DNA from: Paraphaeosphaeria minitans
Taxonomy: Eukaryota; Ascomycota; Dothideomycetes; Pleosporales; Didymosphaeriaceae
Direction of reading: 5' to 3'
DNA: 64,000 nt
Assembly (NCBI GenBank): GCA_015832175.1
Contig: WJXW01000006.1
Span: 558,001-622,000 of the forward strand
Each line of letters begins with the position of its first letter. Positions within the stretch are counted from its first letter, which is position 1. Shown here in pieces: positions 11,527 through 23,877 of this stretch. The position numbers and the translations under genes are program-made. The notes beneath the pieces were generated by a model. That model saw only the letters and a program-made list of their open reading frames with translations. It made no database searches and was not told where the DNA came from.

Positions 11527-14170
11527 TGTGGTGTATCGGAGCTGCGACTTGTTTGCACGTGCAGTGGGTTTGGCGAAGGTAGGTAATTGCGATGAGTGGT
11601 ATGAGACGTATTGGATGATGTTAAGCTTTACTGGGTGAGGAGCTTGAGTTTCCTTGAGAGTTCACCGAGCTGCCGTTGTCAGCCGATGCTGATGCTATCG
11701 TATCGTGAAGGTTGGGACTGGTGACTAAGGTGCGGACTGCCTTACCTACCTACCTAACATCAAGATCTTGGGACTGTGTGATTAGATCCCGCACGCTATC
11801 TACAGGGGTTCACATAGTAATGCAAGTCGATATCACATGATACTGCGAGCTGGCGCCAGCCGTTATTGTGGAGCATGTCAAGCTCGCGGTTGGCCTTACC
11901 CCGCAATCTTAGGAGCCGGGAGATCGACTCGGGAGGTGGAAGACTAAGCAAGTGCGATACGCGGCGACAGAAGTTGTAAATCAGGTTCGACCATGGAGAT
12001 TAGAAACAACTCGTCTTCATGCAGTCTAAATCTTAAGACACTCGTCCTGCAAATTGATCCAGAAGGTGTACATTTCTCTTCTACATCAACATCTTTCAGA
12101 AACACGATGCACAAGACCGCTCATCTCCTACAGTCAACTCTCGTGCGACTGTCCACTGTAACCAGCGCGTATTACTAGACATTTCATATGCACGTTTGTT
12201 GAGAATATATTCAATCTCCTCTTTGCAACACACCAATGTTGGGTTATCACTAGTGAACTCTCCTCCCAACATGTCATCAGGAGCTCTCGGAAATTATGCA
12301 GGATAAGCATGGAAATTGAGTCACGAGAGTAGCTGCGTTGTTGAGTTACATCGAAACAACGAGCCGCATGCGAAGTTCGAACGTGATACGTTGCCTTTTG
12401 ATGCCCCATCCGCGGTATCACAGGCAGTTTTGCCTTCAGTGCTCTCACGGTCCGATTGATAAGCGCAAGGCGTTATGTCCTGGTGACACGTACTTTGGGA
12501 GTCTCCTTTACATTGGGATTTCGCACATGAGTCGAGAGTCCACGATCGCCAGCTTTATTGTTTGGTTGGTCTAGACGCGGGCCAAATAAGAAAATCATCG
12601 TCAGGCATGAGGTCTTCACGTCTGGCATAACTTTGACTGACTTTTCCCTTCACTGATCTTGTGTTGTGACTTAGGGGCAGCGGTGAGCTGTAAAGAACGT
12701 GAAGGCCGCGGGGCGAAGAACGTGGGTAATGTACCGATAGCCTATTACGGACTAGCCCATTCATCACAAGGAAGGTGGTGCTCGAATGTAGACCCATGCT
12801 TTTCTCGATTTCCATCCTCCACCTATCACGTCTTAAGATTCCACGTACTGAAAGCAATTTCCTTCTAGTGCACGGCAATCTTCAGGTACGCACATGCAGG
12901 GTATGGACGTCTACCCCGGATCTCGTTTCGAAGACGCGCGGTCCAGGTTGCAGACTTCATTTTCCCCCGCCTGAACCATGTCATCTTTGCTAACCGACTT
13001 ACCAGAAAGCCTACCATCTCACATGTCACTTTCGTAATCACCTGCAACGTAACCCCGTCATCCTTCGACCTAACAAGGTCACGCGCACGCGCTTGTCGCG
13101 TGCAGTCTACGAGAGTTTTACTATAGCGGCATGATCTTGCCTTGTGCGCGAACGGCTCCTACGTTAATCTAGCTTGGGCGCTGAGCCTGTCTGTGCTGCT
13201 TGCGACCGTAGCAGTCTGAATACGTTGACTAATGCGCTCTGCTAAACGCAGGACCGTGGACCTAGCGTGACAACATGGACGCCCAATTGCCGTCGCCGAA
13301 GTCACCGACAAGATGAAGGTCATATGCACGAGCAAATCAGGACAGTGGAACTTTAAAGGCGAATTACCCTTGCTCTAAGGCGACTTCTTACTGGACTAGG
13401 CCCAGCCCCCTACTACTTTAACTGCCAGTGCAACCCTCCTTAAAGTAGGACGAATACAAGGGTCAAACCCCCGTATTTACCAATTAGCGTATTTGGGGAT
13501 CTTTACCGCGGTCTAGGTTAATGGACAAGGCTACAGTGAGCTCCTTAGAGGATGGTCGAATGGCTGAAATAAGGAGTGATGAGAGACCCGTCTTGAAACG
13601 AATATCAAGAATATAATTTCACCAACCTGCCTCATGATGGAACCGCGGAGATGAATTGAGTATGATCATGATCAACGACCGAGCAATAATTTTAGCAAAT
13701 CTTGGGTTCGGGCCTCGAGCGGGCTAGGTTCTCCTTCTCAACATCACACTCCACTTAATTGCTAATTAGGTGGTTTCGTAACTGGGAACAGCTGTCTAGA
13801 CCCGTCAGCCGGCATACTCACAAGCGCCATTATGCACCTGAACTTCCTACTTTGGTTGCTCTTCCGTTCTAACCCTGCACATTGAGTCGCTGTCGAACGG
13901 ACGAGAGCGTCAAATGTAACGGACCACGGCGTTGACTGACATTCAGGCTATGCCCAGGAATAAGGGATAGATCCTTCAGAGACATGGTCATCACCTGGTA
14001 TGCCTTGGGCATGAACATGGGATGCGCTGTTATGTCTGTGGAGTATCTGTGCTATTCTCCGCGGGCTGCACCCAGATCAACATATAAAGAGAACTATAAC
14101 GGTCATATTTATGATCATCACTATCTTACATTCCACTCTTAGCCGGACGATCTCGTATATCAACTCAAAA
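11527..14170. other. 2.6 kb gene-poor region
   Basis: No supported gene was found. Open frames here are short (60-107 codons) and featureless. A CTACCT run lies near 11743-11757. Near 13450-13480 there is an imperfect inverted repeat (aatacaagggt, spacer caaa, cccccgtatt) in a stretch that could be a degraded mobile element, but no transposase remnant was recognised. The last 100 bases are the GH16 promoter. Confidence 0.5.
14083..14088 (+). promoter_or_regulatory. Probable TATA box of the GH16 gene
   Basis: TATAAA lies 83 bases before the chosen ATG at 14171, in a locally AT-rich leader. It supports a highly regulated promoter, as is usual for secreted hydrolases. Confidence 0.5.
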
Positions 14171-15494
14171 ATGATCTTTAGAGCTGCTATCGCTTCGATC
14201 CCACTCTTGGGAAGCGCGGTCGCGTCTCCTCTCAACCAGCCGCCGCTTAAGCCTTCTGATCAGAAAGTATCTCCGGCCCGAGGGCCAAGCTTTATCTTCA
14301 ATGAGACTTCGCCGACAGTCGAGCCTGACTTCCATATCGAATCAGTACAAGCATATTCTTTGCAAGAAACTTATGACGCGAGCAACTGGTTCTCAAAGTT
14401 CGATGTCGAGAACGTGTGCTCCCCTGCTCCTAAAGATTTCTCATACTGACCAACATACAGATTGCTGACCCAACTCGTATGCTTCGTGGCCTCTTTGAGG
14501 TCATGTTCTGTGGCTAACTTCATCAGATGGATTTGTGAACTACGTCAACCAGGCCACAGCGCAGTCGAAGGGCCTCTACAGGACGCAAAACAACCAAGTC
14601 TATATCGGTGTCGATTCTAGCACCGTCTTAAGCCCTAACGGCGTGGGTCGCGACTCTGTGCGCCTCAAAAGTAACCAAGCTTACACCCATGGCTTGGGTG
14701 GGTACATCTGTTATCCCGCATCCAAATGGACACTAACATATACGCCCCAAAAGTCATCGCTGATTTTGCGCATGTTCCCGGCTCAATTTGCGGGAGCTGG
14801 CCAGCTTTGTAAGCATCATTCTCCGCTGTTGATTTTTCAATTCTGACTTCCACAGCTGGATGGTTGGGCCAAACTGGCCTAATCAAGGCGAGATTGACAT
14901 TTACGAAGGTGTCCACCTGAACACTTACAACCAGATGACTCTTCACAGCTCGCCAGGTTGTGTACCTGTGTACGACCAGAACGGAGGTCAGACCGGCACT
15001 CACGTCTCCGAGGCAGATTGTGGCGCTGGAGGCGGTTTCAACGGCTGCGGTGTTCTGTCGAACAGCCCCACTTCCTACGGCACCGCTTTTAACGCGAATG
15101 GGGGCGGCGTGTATGCCACCCTCTGGACATCTTCAGGTATCAAGGTCTGGAATTTTGCTGCGAGAGATGTTCCAGCAAACATCAGGTCCGGCAACCCCGA
15201 TCCCAACACTTGGGGCACTCCCCAGGCCAACTTCGCTGGCTGCAACTTTGACGCGCAGTTCTCCAACATGAACATTGTAAATGGAAACTCTGCCACATGA
15301 TGTGAGTGGAATTGCTGACATGTCTGACGCAGATCTTTGATATTACCTTCTGCGGCGACTGGGCTGGAGCTGTTTGGGGCACCACGTCTTGTGCCTCGAT
15401 CAACCCCAGCTGCAACGCCTACGTTGCCCAGCAGCCTCAGTCTTTTGGGGAATCATACTGGCTGGTCAACTCCATCAAGGTTTACAGCGTCTAA
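14171..15494 (+). CDS. Secreted GH16 endo-1,3(4)-beta-glucanase
   Basis: Six exons: 14171-14413, 14461-14476, 14527-14697, 14754-14808, 14856-15276 and 15333-15494. Introns are 47-56 bases, and the product has 355 residues. A signal peptide (MIFRAAIASIPLLGSAVAS) precedes a short linker, then YSLQETYDASNWFSKFDVEN. The 16-nucleotide second exon supplies IADPT before GFVNYVNQ, as the family expects. The catalytic GEIDIYEG motif (nucleophile Glu and acid/base Glu about residues 174-179) follows GSWPAFWMVGPNWPNQ. The enzyme cleaves beta-1,3/1,4-glucans outside the cell, in cell-wall remodelling or plant-glucan use. I chose the ATG at 14171 because it begins the signal peptide; an in-frame ATG at 14111 would add 20 residues before it. 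Confidence 0.93.
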
Positions 15495-16167
15495 TGTACC
15501 TGTGACGACGACATTTGAGTACCTTGCGCTATGCGCGCTTTCGATTCTTGGTCTATACTTGGCTTGTTTTCCTGTGCATATTGCAAAGCCTGTCATGTAA
15601 ATACTTTGAGTGTGCAGACAGATCGCATTCGCTTGATAGTATCGCCTCTTCCCAGAGGCGACCTGAAATGATTAGTATACCCACAATATAGTTCTCTGAA
15701 CGGTTAGGATGCTCACCCCAGACATTGAGCAGCAAATCACGACAAGGTAATTGCTTTCAGGGGCCATGATTATTACTACACCACGCCCATCGTGCAGCTT
15801 TCTACTCGTCCCGAGTACGAAATTAGGCTTGATGAAAAGCATCTGACGTCACACTAACGGACAGCTGTAATAGATAAATGGCTATTTGCAATGTGGGATC
15901 ACCCACTGGGATCTGCGCGTGGTGTTGAGCCTAAAACAGCTAGACCGATCGATTTCCACGATTGTCAGATCTGGAGATCTGGAATGCAGGGTCTGTGCAC
16001 ACTAGATCTACGCCATCTTTGGATCTTCATGACGCACTGCTTCGTAAACTTGGAGGAACAAAGACAATCGCCATGGCAGTGTCAGAAGGCTAGAGTTTAG
16101 ACACTTTGCTTTCCTCCCCATGCCGCTGCGACGTGCACGCGAAACTGATCCCATCCTACCCACCAAC
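15495..16167. other. Intergenic region, no gene seen
   Basis: GH16 3' flank and upstream region of the FAD oxidoreductase. Only short open frames, with no motif, repeat or RNA gene recognised. Confidence 0.55.
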
Positions 16168-18007
16168 ATGGCTACCAACGGGAAGTCTGGCACTGGGAAG
16201 AAACGCGTCCTGGTGGTTGGAGCGGGAGCTGCTGGTAAGTGCATTCACGAGCCGGGTGAGATTGCTGTTTTAAATATTTCCAGGCATGTCATGCGCTCAC
16301 CATCTTGCCAACCATCGCGACAAGTTTGATGTGACCTTGATCGATGCGGTTGATTATTGCGGCGGGCAGGCCTTTTCGATTCCAATCGACAAAGAACGCC
16401 ATGGCGCAGGCTGGTTGAACCAGGGCGTGCAGGGCGGCAGCTACATCTTCCACCACACAATGACCATGTTCGCGCGCCAGGGCTACCACGCGGATCCAGT
16501 GAAGCTTCACGTTTCCTTCGGCAAAGGCGACCAGTTCTGGAGCAACGTTTTCCCCACGAAGCTTCTCGAAAGACATCAGAAAGAGATCAAACGGTTCAAG
16601 TGGATAGTATCCTTTGTCCGCATGTTTGAGGTGTTCTTCGCACTGATACCTATCAAGATTTTGATGAAGATGTTCTTCTTCTCGGAAGAGTTCACTAATA
16701 CTGTCGCCTTGCCTATGGTCGCATTGTTCCTCGGTACTGGCCAGTATGCGCCGGACGTTCCCGCCATTATTCTGGAAAGACTCATCACTAGCCCGACATA
16801 CGGAATGTGGTATCCCGGTGATAAGCTGAGCGTCGCAAGTAATCAGCCTCCGATGGTCGTTTTCCCAAGATTCGAGCACTTTTATCAGAGTTGGAGGAAA
16901 GACTTGGAGTCAAAGGGTGTGACTGTGCGATTATCTACTGAACTCACACAAGTGGTAAAGAGGGACAAGAACGGTGTACTGGTGAACCTCATCAAGCGCA
17001 CGCCACAACCGGATGCACATAATATCAACAGTGCATGGGTACCGCAGGAATCCGAGACTGGGCCTACCGATGCCGATGCAAAGGAGGAGACTGAACATTA
17101 CGATGAGCTTGTTCTCTGCGTCTTGTAAGTGAGATTATTCTTTGTTTGAGATCTTTAGCTAACTCAGCTCAGGGCAGATACCGCAAAACGCATTTTGGGC
17201 TCCTCGGGAAACTTCCGCGAAAAGCATGTCCTTGGCTCTGCCAAATTCGCAGACGACATCACGGTAACTCATTGGGACAGTGATTACATGAAGAAGCACT
17301 ATGAAAACTTCTACAATGAAGAACAATCTGTTGAGAAGTTGTCCGGCGTTGACCAGAGCACGCGGGTTGACTTCGCCAAGAAGATGTTCAAGCCTATGTA
17401 CTACATCAAGATGTACCCTCAAGACCTTTCCAAGCTGGAGATGTGCTTTGATTGCACCAACTACCAGAGCCAGTTCCCGCCTGAGGTTCCGTTTGACAAG
17501 CATGTTTTCCAAACCATCTATCTGAACAAGAACTGCGAGAAGCTCTGGTCCATCGACGAAATTGACGAAAACAAGATCATTCGAAAGGACTGGTGGCATC
17601 AGCTTTGCCACTCGTGGACGCACTACGCGTTCGTGGTGCCATGGATGTGGCTGCTCAATGGTCGCAAACACACACGTTTCGCTGCAGCATGGACCCTAGT
17701 CAACGCCCACGAAGTCGCTGTCATGAGCGGCATTGCCGCCGCAGTGGACCTTGGCGCCCAATATCCTGAGGATCTAGAGCGCGACAAGTTCGCTTTGCTA
17801 TGTTTCAGGCTCTACTATCTTCTTACCTACGGCAAGTGGTACCGTAAGAAGGCGAATCCAGAGGGCGAGGGCAAGGATTGGGCCAGTGGCGAATACGGAA
17901 GTGTCTATAAGGGACCTGGCGTCGTCAGCATCGAGAGATTGACATGGAGGGAGGAGAACGGAGTCAAGGAGCATGAGGTTAACGATGTTCAGCGCATTTT
18001 GGAGTGA
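16168..18007 (+). CDS. FAD-dependent oxidoreductase (NAD(P)-binding Rossmann / amine oxidase-like)
   Basis: Three exons: 16168-16234, 16284-17124 and 17173-18007, with introns of 49 and 48 bases. The product has 580 residues. The dinucleotide-binding motif VLVVGAGAAGMS is interrupted by intron 1 and is restored by splicing. It is followed by LIDAVDYCGGQAFSIP, as in FAD proteins of the COG2907 or flavin amine oxidase type. The substrate is unknown. Hydrophobic stretches near residues 130-165 (WIVSFVRMFEVFFALIPIKI) suggest membrane association. An in-frame ATG at 16120 would add 16 residues, but 16168 has the better context (CAACATGGC). The gene is followed on the same strand, 368 bases downstream, by an aldo/keto reductase, so a shared oxidative or detoxification role is possible but unproven. 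Confidence 0.8.
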
Positions 18008-18375
18008 CTTCGGGCAACGTAATTCGGACAGTCATTTGGTCGTAATACTAGAACAAACAGAGTATGCAGTTCAACGCTAGGCTTGATTCAACGTGATGCA
18101 AGTTGCTGACCGCTACTAAGCGCTAAAGGAAGGGGCCCCATCACTACCATCATGGCAGATAGTGCTTTACGTCCGCTAAAGTCCGACAAGGTCCTGCAGT
18201 AAGTCCACGGAGCCACAACTGCAGTGGGCTCTGATCAATATACCACACTGGGAGAAAGGAATAAATCATTCGATGAAATCATGCAATACTCTTCACCGGT
18301 GCTTGCTTTCCAACATACTGCAGAATCCCTCATTACCACTTGGCCACGAGACTACCTTGGCCATCTACTGACGAA
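18008..18375. other. Short intergenic region
   Basis: It separates the FAD oxidoreductase from the aldo/keto reductase on the same strand. No gene or clear promoter motif was recognised. Confidence 0.5.
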
Positions 18376-19439
18376 ATGGCTCCTACCACCAAGCTCGACA
18401 TTGTCTTCGGAGCCATGACATTTGGTAAAGAAGGTACGCATGGTCGTCGCGCGTACTGAAGCTCCGTTTTTGACACCAGCTAGGTGAAGAACAAGTCCGA
18501 ACCTCCAACCTCTCCGACTGTGCAGCCATCCTCGACACCTTCCAAAAGCACGGCCATGCCGAGATTGATACCTCCCGCTTCTACGGTGGAGGTACTTCCG
18601 AACAATATCTCGCCGATCTCAAATGGCAAGACCGCGGACTTGTCATGGACACCAAGTTCTACCCCAACGTGCACGGGCTCATGGGCCGCCCCATAACCCA
18701 TCTCGACGCCGAAAGCATGCACGATGGCCTATCTACCTCTCTCCAAGCGCTAGGCGGCGCCGAGAAAGTCGATCTGTGGTACCTGCACGCACCCGATAGA
18801 AGTGTCGCGCTCGAAGAAACACTCAAAACCGTCGACGCACTGCACAAACAGGGAAAATTCGAGCGCTGGGGCGTCTCAAACTACATGTCCTGGGAGGTCG
18901 CTACAATCTGCGAGATCTGCGACCGGGAAGGCTACAAGCGCCCGGACGTGTACCAAGGTGTGTACAACGCACTGAACCGCACCATCGAGAACGAGCTCCT
19001 CCCTTGCCTGCGCAAGTACAACATGTCCTTTTACGCGTTCAATCCGCTTGCTGGCGGGTATCTAACGGACCGATATCATCGCAACATCGATGACTCCTCC
19101 ATCGAGGCAGGCAGTCGCTTCGATCCGAGCAAGTTGCAAGGTAAGATGTACCGCGCACGCTATTGGAATGATGAGTTCTTCGGTGCTCTCGAAATACTAC
19201 GTACAGCAACGAAGCAGGAGGGCATCCGGGAGAGCGAAGCTGCACTGCGGTGGATGATGCATCATTCTCAGCTGGACAGGAAGTTTGGCGACAAGGTTAT
19301 TATCGGAGCAAGCAGTGAAAAGCAACTGCAGCAGAATTTGGGAGACTTTGAGAAAGGAAGCTTGCCTGAGGGGGTACTGGCGGCTTTCGATCAGGGGCGA
19401 GACATGTGCAGGGGCGTGACGTGGAAGTACTTCCATTGA
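18376..19439 (+). CDS. Aldo/keto reductase, AKR7 / aflatoxin-aldehyde reductase type
   Basis: Two exons, 18376-18433 and 18484-19439, with a 50-base GT-AG intron. The product has 337 residues. MTFGKEGEEQ leads to HAEIDTSRFYGGGTSEQYL, holding the catalytic Asp and Tyr region. Next come DLWYLHAPD (active-site His) and FERWGVSNYMSWEVA. The C-terminal VIIGASSEKQLQQN is the NADPH-binding segment. AKR7 enzymes reduce aldehydes and dialdehydes with NADPH in the cytosol. Here the physiological substrate is unknown, and there is no mycotoxin cluster in view. Length and motifs are complete, so the enzyme should be active. Confidence 0.92.
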
Positions 19440-20380
19440 ATGATACTTTAGGATAGATAGTCTTAGGCCCATGAAAACGTTAATAACGGCCTACCAACTG
19501 CTGTTACGTATCATCATGACGACGGGCAGTCGGGTAGGTTGTCACTTCCCTCAAAAAGAAATCTTAATCTTGTAGTAGTTGCATGCACAGCCCGATGGCG
19601 ACCGTAATGCATATTTGTGAGGAATAGCATTTCCCATTGCGGCTACGTCTATGATTAGCAGTCATAGAAATAGCAGCGATTCCAATGAGGCCCACTTGAA
19701 ACCCGCATATGGAAGAAATATTCTAGAAAAGATTTCACTGGGCCCTCTGACCCTATTCCCCAATCCACTGCTAGCTAATCATAGCCAACCGTTCGCTAGC
19801 ACTGATCGCTCCCTCACCAAGGTGCATGTTTGCGCAAACATAACCAGTGGGAAGATTTTCTTCTTTTTGCAGAAGCAATCCGCAAGAAGCAACCCCAAGG
19901 CCTATAAAGCTGCCGCAATTGCATCTCTGGATCCTCCAAGCCGTCAAGCGCAGACATTCTCCGAATTTCTTCTGGCTTCATACCTTCTGCTGTGTGCTCA
20001 AAGGGCCGGTTTAGAGGTAGCGTCCATTGACCCCAGGTTTCGTGATCTCGCTACACGGTAGTTTTTGTTTATTAGTAAATCCAGATCCGGCCGTGCAAAT
20101 CATGCGACGACGCTACAAAATCGTTGAACAAGAGCTCTCGAGTCAACACGAACACTAGACATAAAGTGGAGCTTCACCAGCGTCGCGATACTCAAGCCTA
20201 GCATGGCGCAGGCTATTATCTGCATTTAGAAGTCTGGCATTACATGGTATCTCCGGTGCTCATGTAAACGCGAGGGCGAGAGCTGGTTGGAGAGGATGAC
20301 GTGCCAGGAATGAGTAGCCTTAGAAAAACCAACACAGCCACCCTGCTGTCGCAAAGTTCTTCTGAAATTCGAGCCTTGGC
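19440..20380. other. Gene-poor region downstream of the aldo/keto reductase
   Basis: A 136-codon open frame (19651-20061) is present but has no recognisable domain or signal, so I do not call it a gene. No RNA gene was seen. Confidence 0.45.
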
Positions 20381-20389
20381 AACGTACTC

Positions 20390-21690
20390 GTAGTACCTAG
20401 ATACCTAAGCGAAAGGCTCCAGCAGTACCGACGCGGTTGTTCAGGATTATTTTCTAAGCAAATCCGTCGTGTCCTTGCTAAGAGTACCGGTCTTCATAGA
20501 ACACTGGCTGAGGAGCCAATACCTAAACCTTTGCTCGTTTAGAACATTGTAGAACCAGCGACTAAGCGAATCACAGTCTTTAGAGAGGTACGCCACAGTA
20601 TTTCTTTTCTTTTCTTTTCTTCCCCCCCCCCCCCTCAAAAAAAGACTTTTAGCAAGGTCAGACTGGGTAGGTAATGTCAAAGCTCTTCAAGATCTACCTC
20701 AGCAAGACGATCGAGGAAATGATCCGCAGAGTACCTACCTACCTTAAAGAGATCCAATACTGATAATGGAAAAGTCCTGCTCCCAGAACAACATCCAGCC
20801 GCCGGTGCGAACGGAGAGAAATGGAGGTTGCTTGCGCGAACATTTCCAAGACTCTGCAATCGACCCCTTGTTCCCATTAGCCCTCTTGCGAGATTTTCGA
20901 AAACGCGTGACATCCGATTCAGACCGCCCGATCAATTTGCCGACATCCTCTTGCGTTGTGACGGACGCCTTCCCTCTCCGTGCTACGGAGCCCCTCTTTA
21001 ACTTACTTAGGGATTCGTCTAGCGCTTATTTCTAGAGTTGCGTTGCCTGAGCTCACAATGCTACTCGGCCATTTTCGCCTATACCTACGAAAGTGTCAAT
21101 GGTAGAAGGTTGAGACGTGGCGAGGGAGCTGAGATATGGCATCGAGCTGAGCCACGCAGTCGTCGTGGCCCACGTGAATGCGAGGACCAACACCTACCTA
21201 CCTACCTACCTACCTAGAATCTCGAGTGCGCACACGTACCGTACCTACTATCCAGGGCGTTCGTTTCGAAAGCCATCTCTGCCACGCCTCTGCAACGATT
21301 AAACTGTAAAGTGCTTTGGGGATTTACGAGAAGAGAAGGGAAGGGAAGGGAAGGGTCTGGAGGAAGGCACGCGGCCGCTGCGGTGAGTTGCGTACCTACC
21401 TAGGCCAATCAGGGGAGACTTTCCAATACCTACGGTACCTACCCAGATAGGTACTCAAACATACCGCAAATCCACCGGAAAGTACCGGAGTCGTCGTGCT
21501 ACGTACGTCCAGCTCCGAGGGAAGGCATGTTCAAGTTTTCCAATACCAGTCGTGCATTGCTTTGCTTCCTGCCGTTCAAAGAAGCAGTAGCTACAGTACT
21601 TCACGAAGCCACATTCCTTACCTAGAGCCCTGGCTGGTACCTACACAGTACCTGGGTAGGAAGTGATGCAACTACCTAGGTAAAATTGCC
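20390..21690. repeat. Region dense in TACCTA/TAGGTA motifs with simple repeats
   Basis: Clusters of TACCTA, TACCTACC, GGTACCT and TAGGTA recur through this 1.3 kb. Examples lie near 20390-20410, 20730-20745, 21188-21216 (ACCT repeated about six times), 21395-21460 and 21615-21690. A poly-pyrimidine tract of TTTTC units followed by 13-14 C lies at about 20604-20640. A GGGAA repeat lies at about 21333-21355. No gene is supported. Such motif-rich tracts are common between genes in filamentous ascomycetes. Confidence 0.6.
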
Positions 21691-21699
21691 CCGGCCGAA

Positions 21700-23860
21700 C
21701 TCACCCTCGAAAAAAACGGCAGGAAAATAGCGATCGACGCTGCTCCTCGAACAAAGTCAACAAAGCCGCGCGTCGGAGACTCCTCGCATCCTCGATGTTC
21801 ACTTTGAGCCTATCTGCTGCCGTGACGTAAGAAGACGACCGCGACGACCCTATCCAGAAGCAGCGCTGTCTCTCGTTTCTAATAAGCCGTGCGATGGCGA
21901 ACCTAGAATCCTCGCATGTACTCGGGGTCGGTCGAGACGACATGCCGCATTTCGTCACCATCTTACTGCGGTTGCAGCCACATCTTCTTCGCAGCGGAGA
22001 CGTCTTACCCACGGTAAGCCCAGCAGCAGACGCTAGGCTAGTAGCGTTTTTACAACACCCAAAGAGGCATGCGTCTGACGTTTCGAAAGTCATCTTCATC
22101 CCTTTGGTACGGTTTCCTACTTTCCCAAATCACTCTGCGTCATTCGGCGGATCTACAGACCGAAGCGCAGGCGTCGTAGCTGCGACAACGCAGAGATTCC
22201 GCGGTTGCACCGGCCAATGCGTCTGCGCGATGCGATTTGATGTGTTTGGGATGGACGGCTGGGAGAGCTTTGGGAAGAGAGTGTGGGCCGCCAGTGTAGG
22301 TACGCGGAGACTATACACGAAGCGGCGCTGGTTTCGTACAAGTTGCTGTGATACCGTACTCAATCGGTCAGTGGTGAAAGGGGCACGGCTCTGCAGAGCT
22401 TGCGAGAGGATGGCCTTCCACGAAGGAAACCTCGATTTCCCACGTTGGAATCCGAGGGTAGCTCACCTATTTGATGTTCCCATGGCGCTGGACTGGCAAC
22501 CGTTGTATCTTTTTAGGGGTACAGAAAACCCCACGCAAAGCAGGCGCAGAAAAGCGGATGGCAAAGACGGATCCTTGACGAAGTGCAGGCGCGAGGCCTC
22601 TGATGCCCAGTCGTCCCGCGAATCCGACCTCTGTCAACCTCGATACCCATGTCGAATCGAAGCCAACATGACAGTGGTTTGCATCAACGAGCCCTCCATG
22701 CCTAAAATAACTCGCGGCTAACAAGCGCAGGATGCACATGTCCTCACCTAGACGCCCTAAAGAAAAACCTTGTCTCGCAAAGCAAAACAATACGCCTCTC
22801 TGATCCTGCTAAGACAGCGCAGCACAGCACAGCACGGCACATGTGGACCCTGGCTCCCAGCTAACGGTTCACTCAAGCTTTCCCATTTCGCCGCTAAGCA
22901 CATGGAAAATGCAATGTTGGCGGGTATAAATAGTCAGCCTGTCTACCCGCCGAGGATTCACAGATCCCTTGCTGGCACGGGCTGGGCCGCAACTTGATCG
23001 AATGGCGCGCTATCGAAAATCTCGGCGCCACTTCTGCACGCGGGTCTGCAGAACCAGCCACGTTGCCAGGGCTCGGGCTCAGGAGCGCGTGGCGCACCGC
23101 GGGCCTGAGGCCAGGGCAAGAGTCAGGTGACGTTGGGGTTCGGGGGTGGCTGCTGCGTTGTGGCAAAGCAGCGCACGTCTGCCCATTGGATGCTCTAGTC
23201 GCCCGATTGAGCCTGGGAAATTGATTGTATTTGAGATTATGCGGCATTGGGCTTCGAGGCCGCCCGTTTCGAATTTTCGACGAGGCCCTGCACTCGGGGC
23301 ACGGTAGGCATAGGCGCACGAGCCGGGGAGTGGTGCGGGGCCAGAGTTGGCAAACACAGCTAAGCTTTCTGCGGCGTGTCTTGGCTACTCGGGCACAGGT
23401 GTCGGCGGAGGAGGTGCTTGGGGCTCCAGGCGTGGGCGGTGGAAAGTGTTTGGGGCTCCGCGTGTGGGCGGGCGATGTGACAGGTCGGGTGGAGAGGTGA
23501 CAAGTCTGGTGGAGAGGAGGATGACAGGTCGGATGGAGAGGAGGGTGACAAGTCGGGCGGAGAGGCGAGAGTCGACAGTCAAGGCGGGTGTGGGCAGGAG
23601 TGAGTCGACAGTCAAGGCGGGTGTTTGTGTTGGCGGGCAGGCGCGGGGCAGTGGAAGTGGCAGGGGCAGGGGTGGCAGTGGCAGGGGCGTTCGGCGAGGC
23701 CTCAGCCTGTATGGAGGGAGGCTAAGCTTCAGATGTGAGACAGGGACTGGACTGGGATGAGAAAGCTTGATGGTTGCATTGGCGGGCTGGGCGGGCTGGG
23801 CGGCTGACGGGTGAATGCGCTGCTGTGCCGGATGCAATGCACGTCAGCACGAGTCAACGG
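21700..23860. other. Gene-poor region with one long uncertain open frame
   Basis: An ATG-started frame of 275 codons on the plus strand (21894-22721) has no recognisable domain, signal peptide or low-complexity bias. Overlapping frames on the other strand are shorter. It could be an orphan gene or chance. From 23000 on, the sequence is G-rich on the plus strand, and open frames in all readings reflect composition. Confidence 0.4.
22925..22932 (+). promoter_or_regulatory. Orphan TATA-box-like sequence
   Basis: TATAAATA in a GC-rich context (gggTATAAATAgtc). No supported coding exon follows within several hundred bases. It may drive an unannotated short or non-coding transcript, or be chance. 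Confidence 0.25.
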
Positions 23861-23877
23861 CAGTGCATGGTGGCGGC

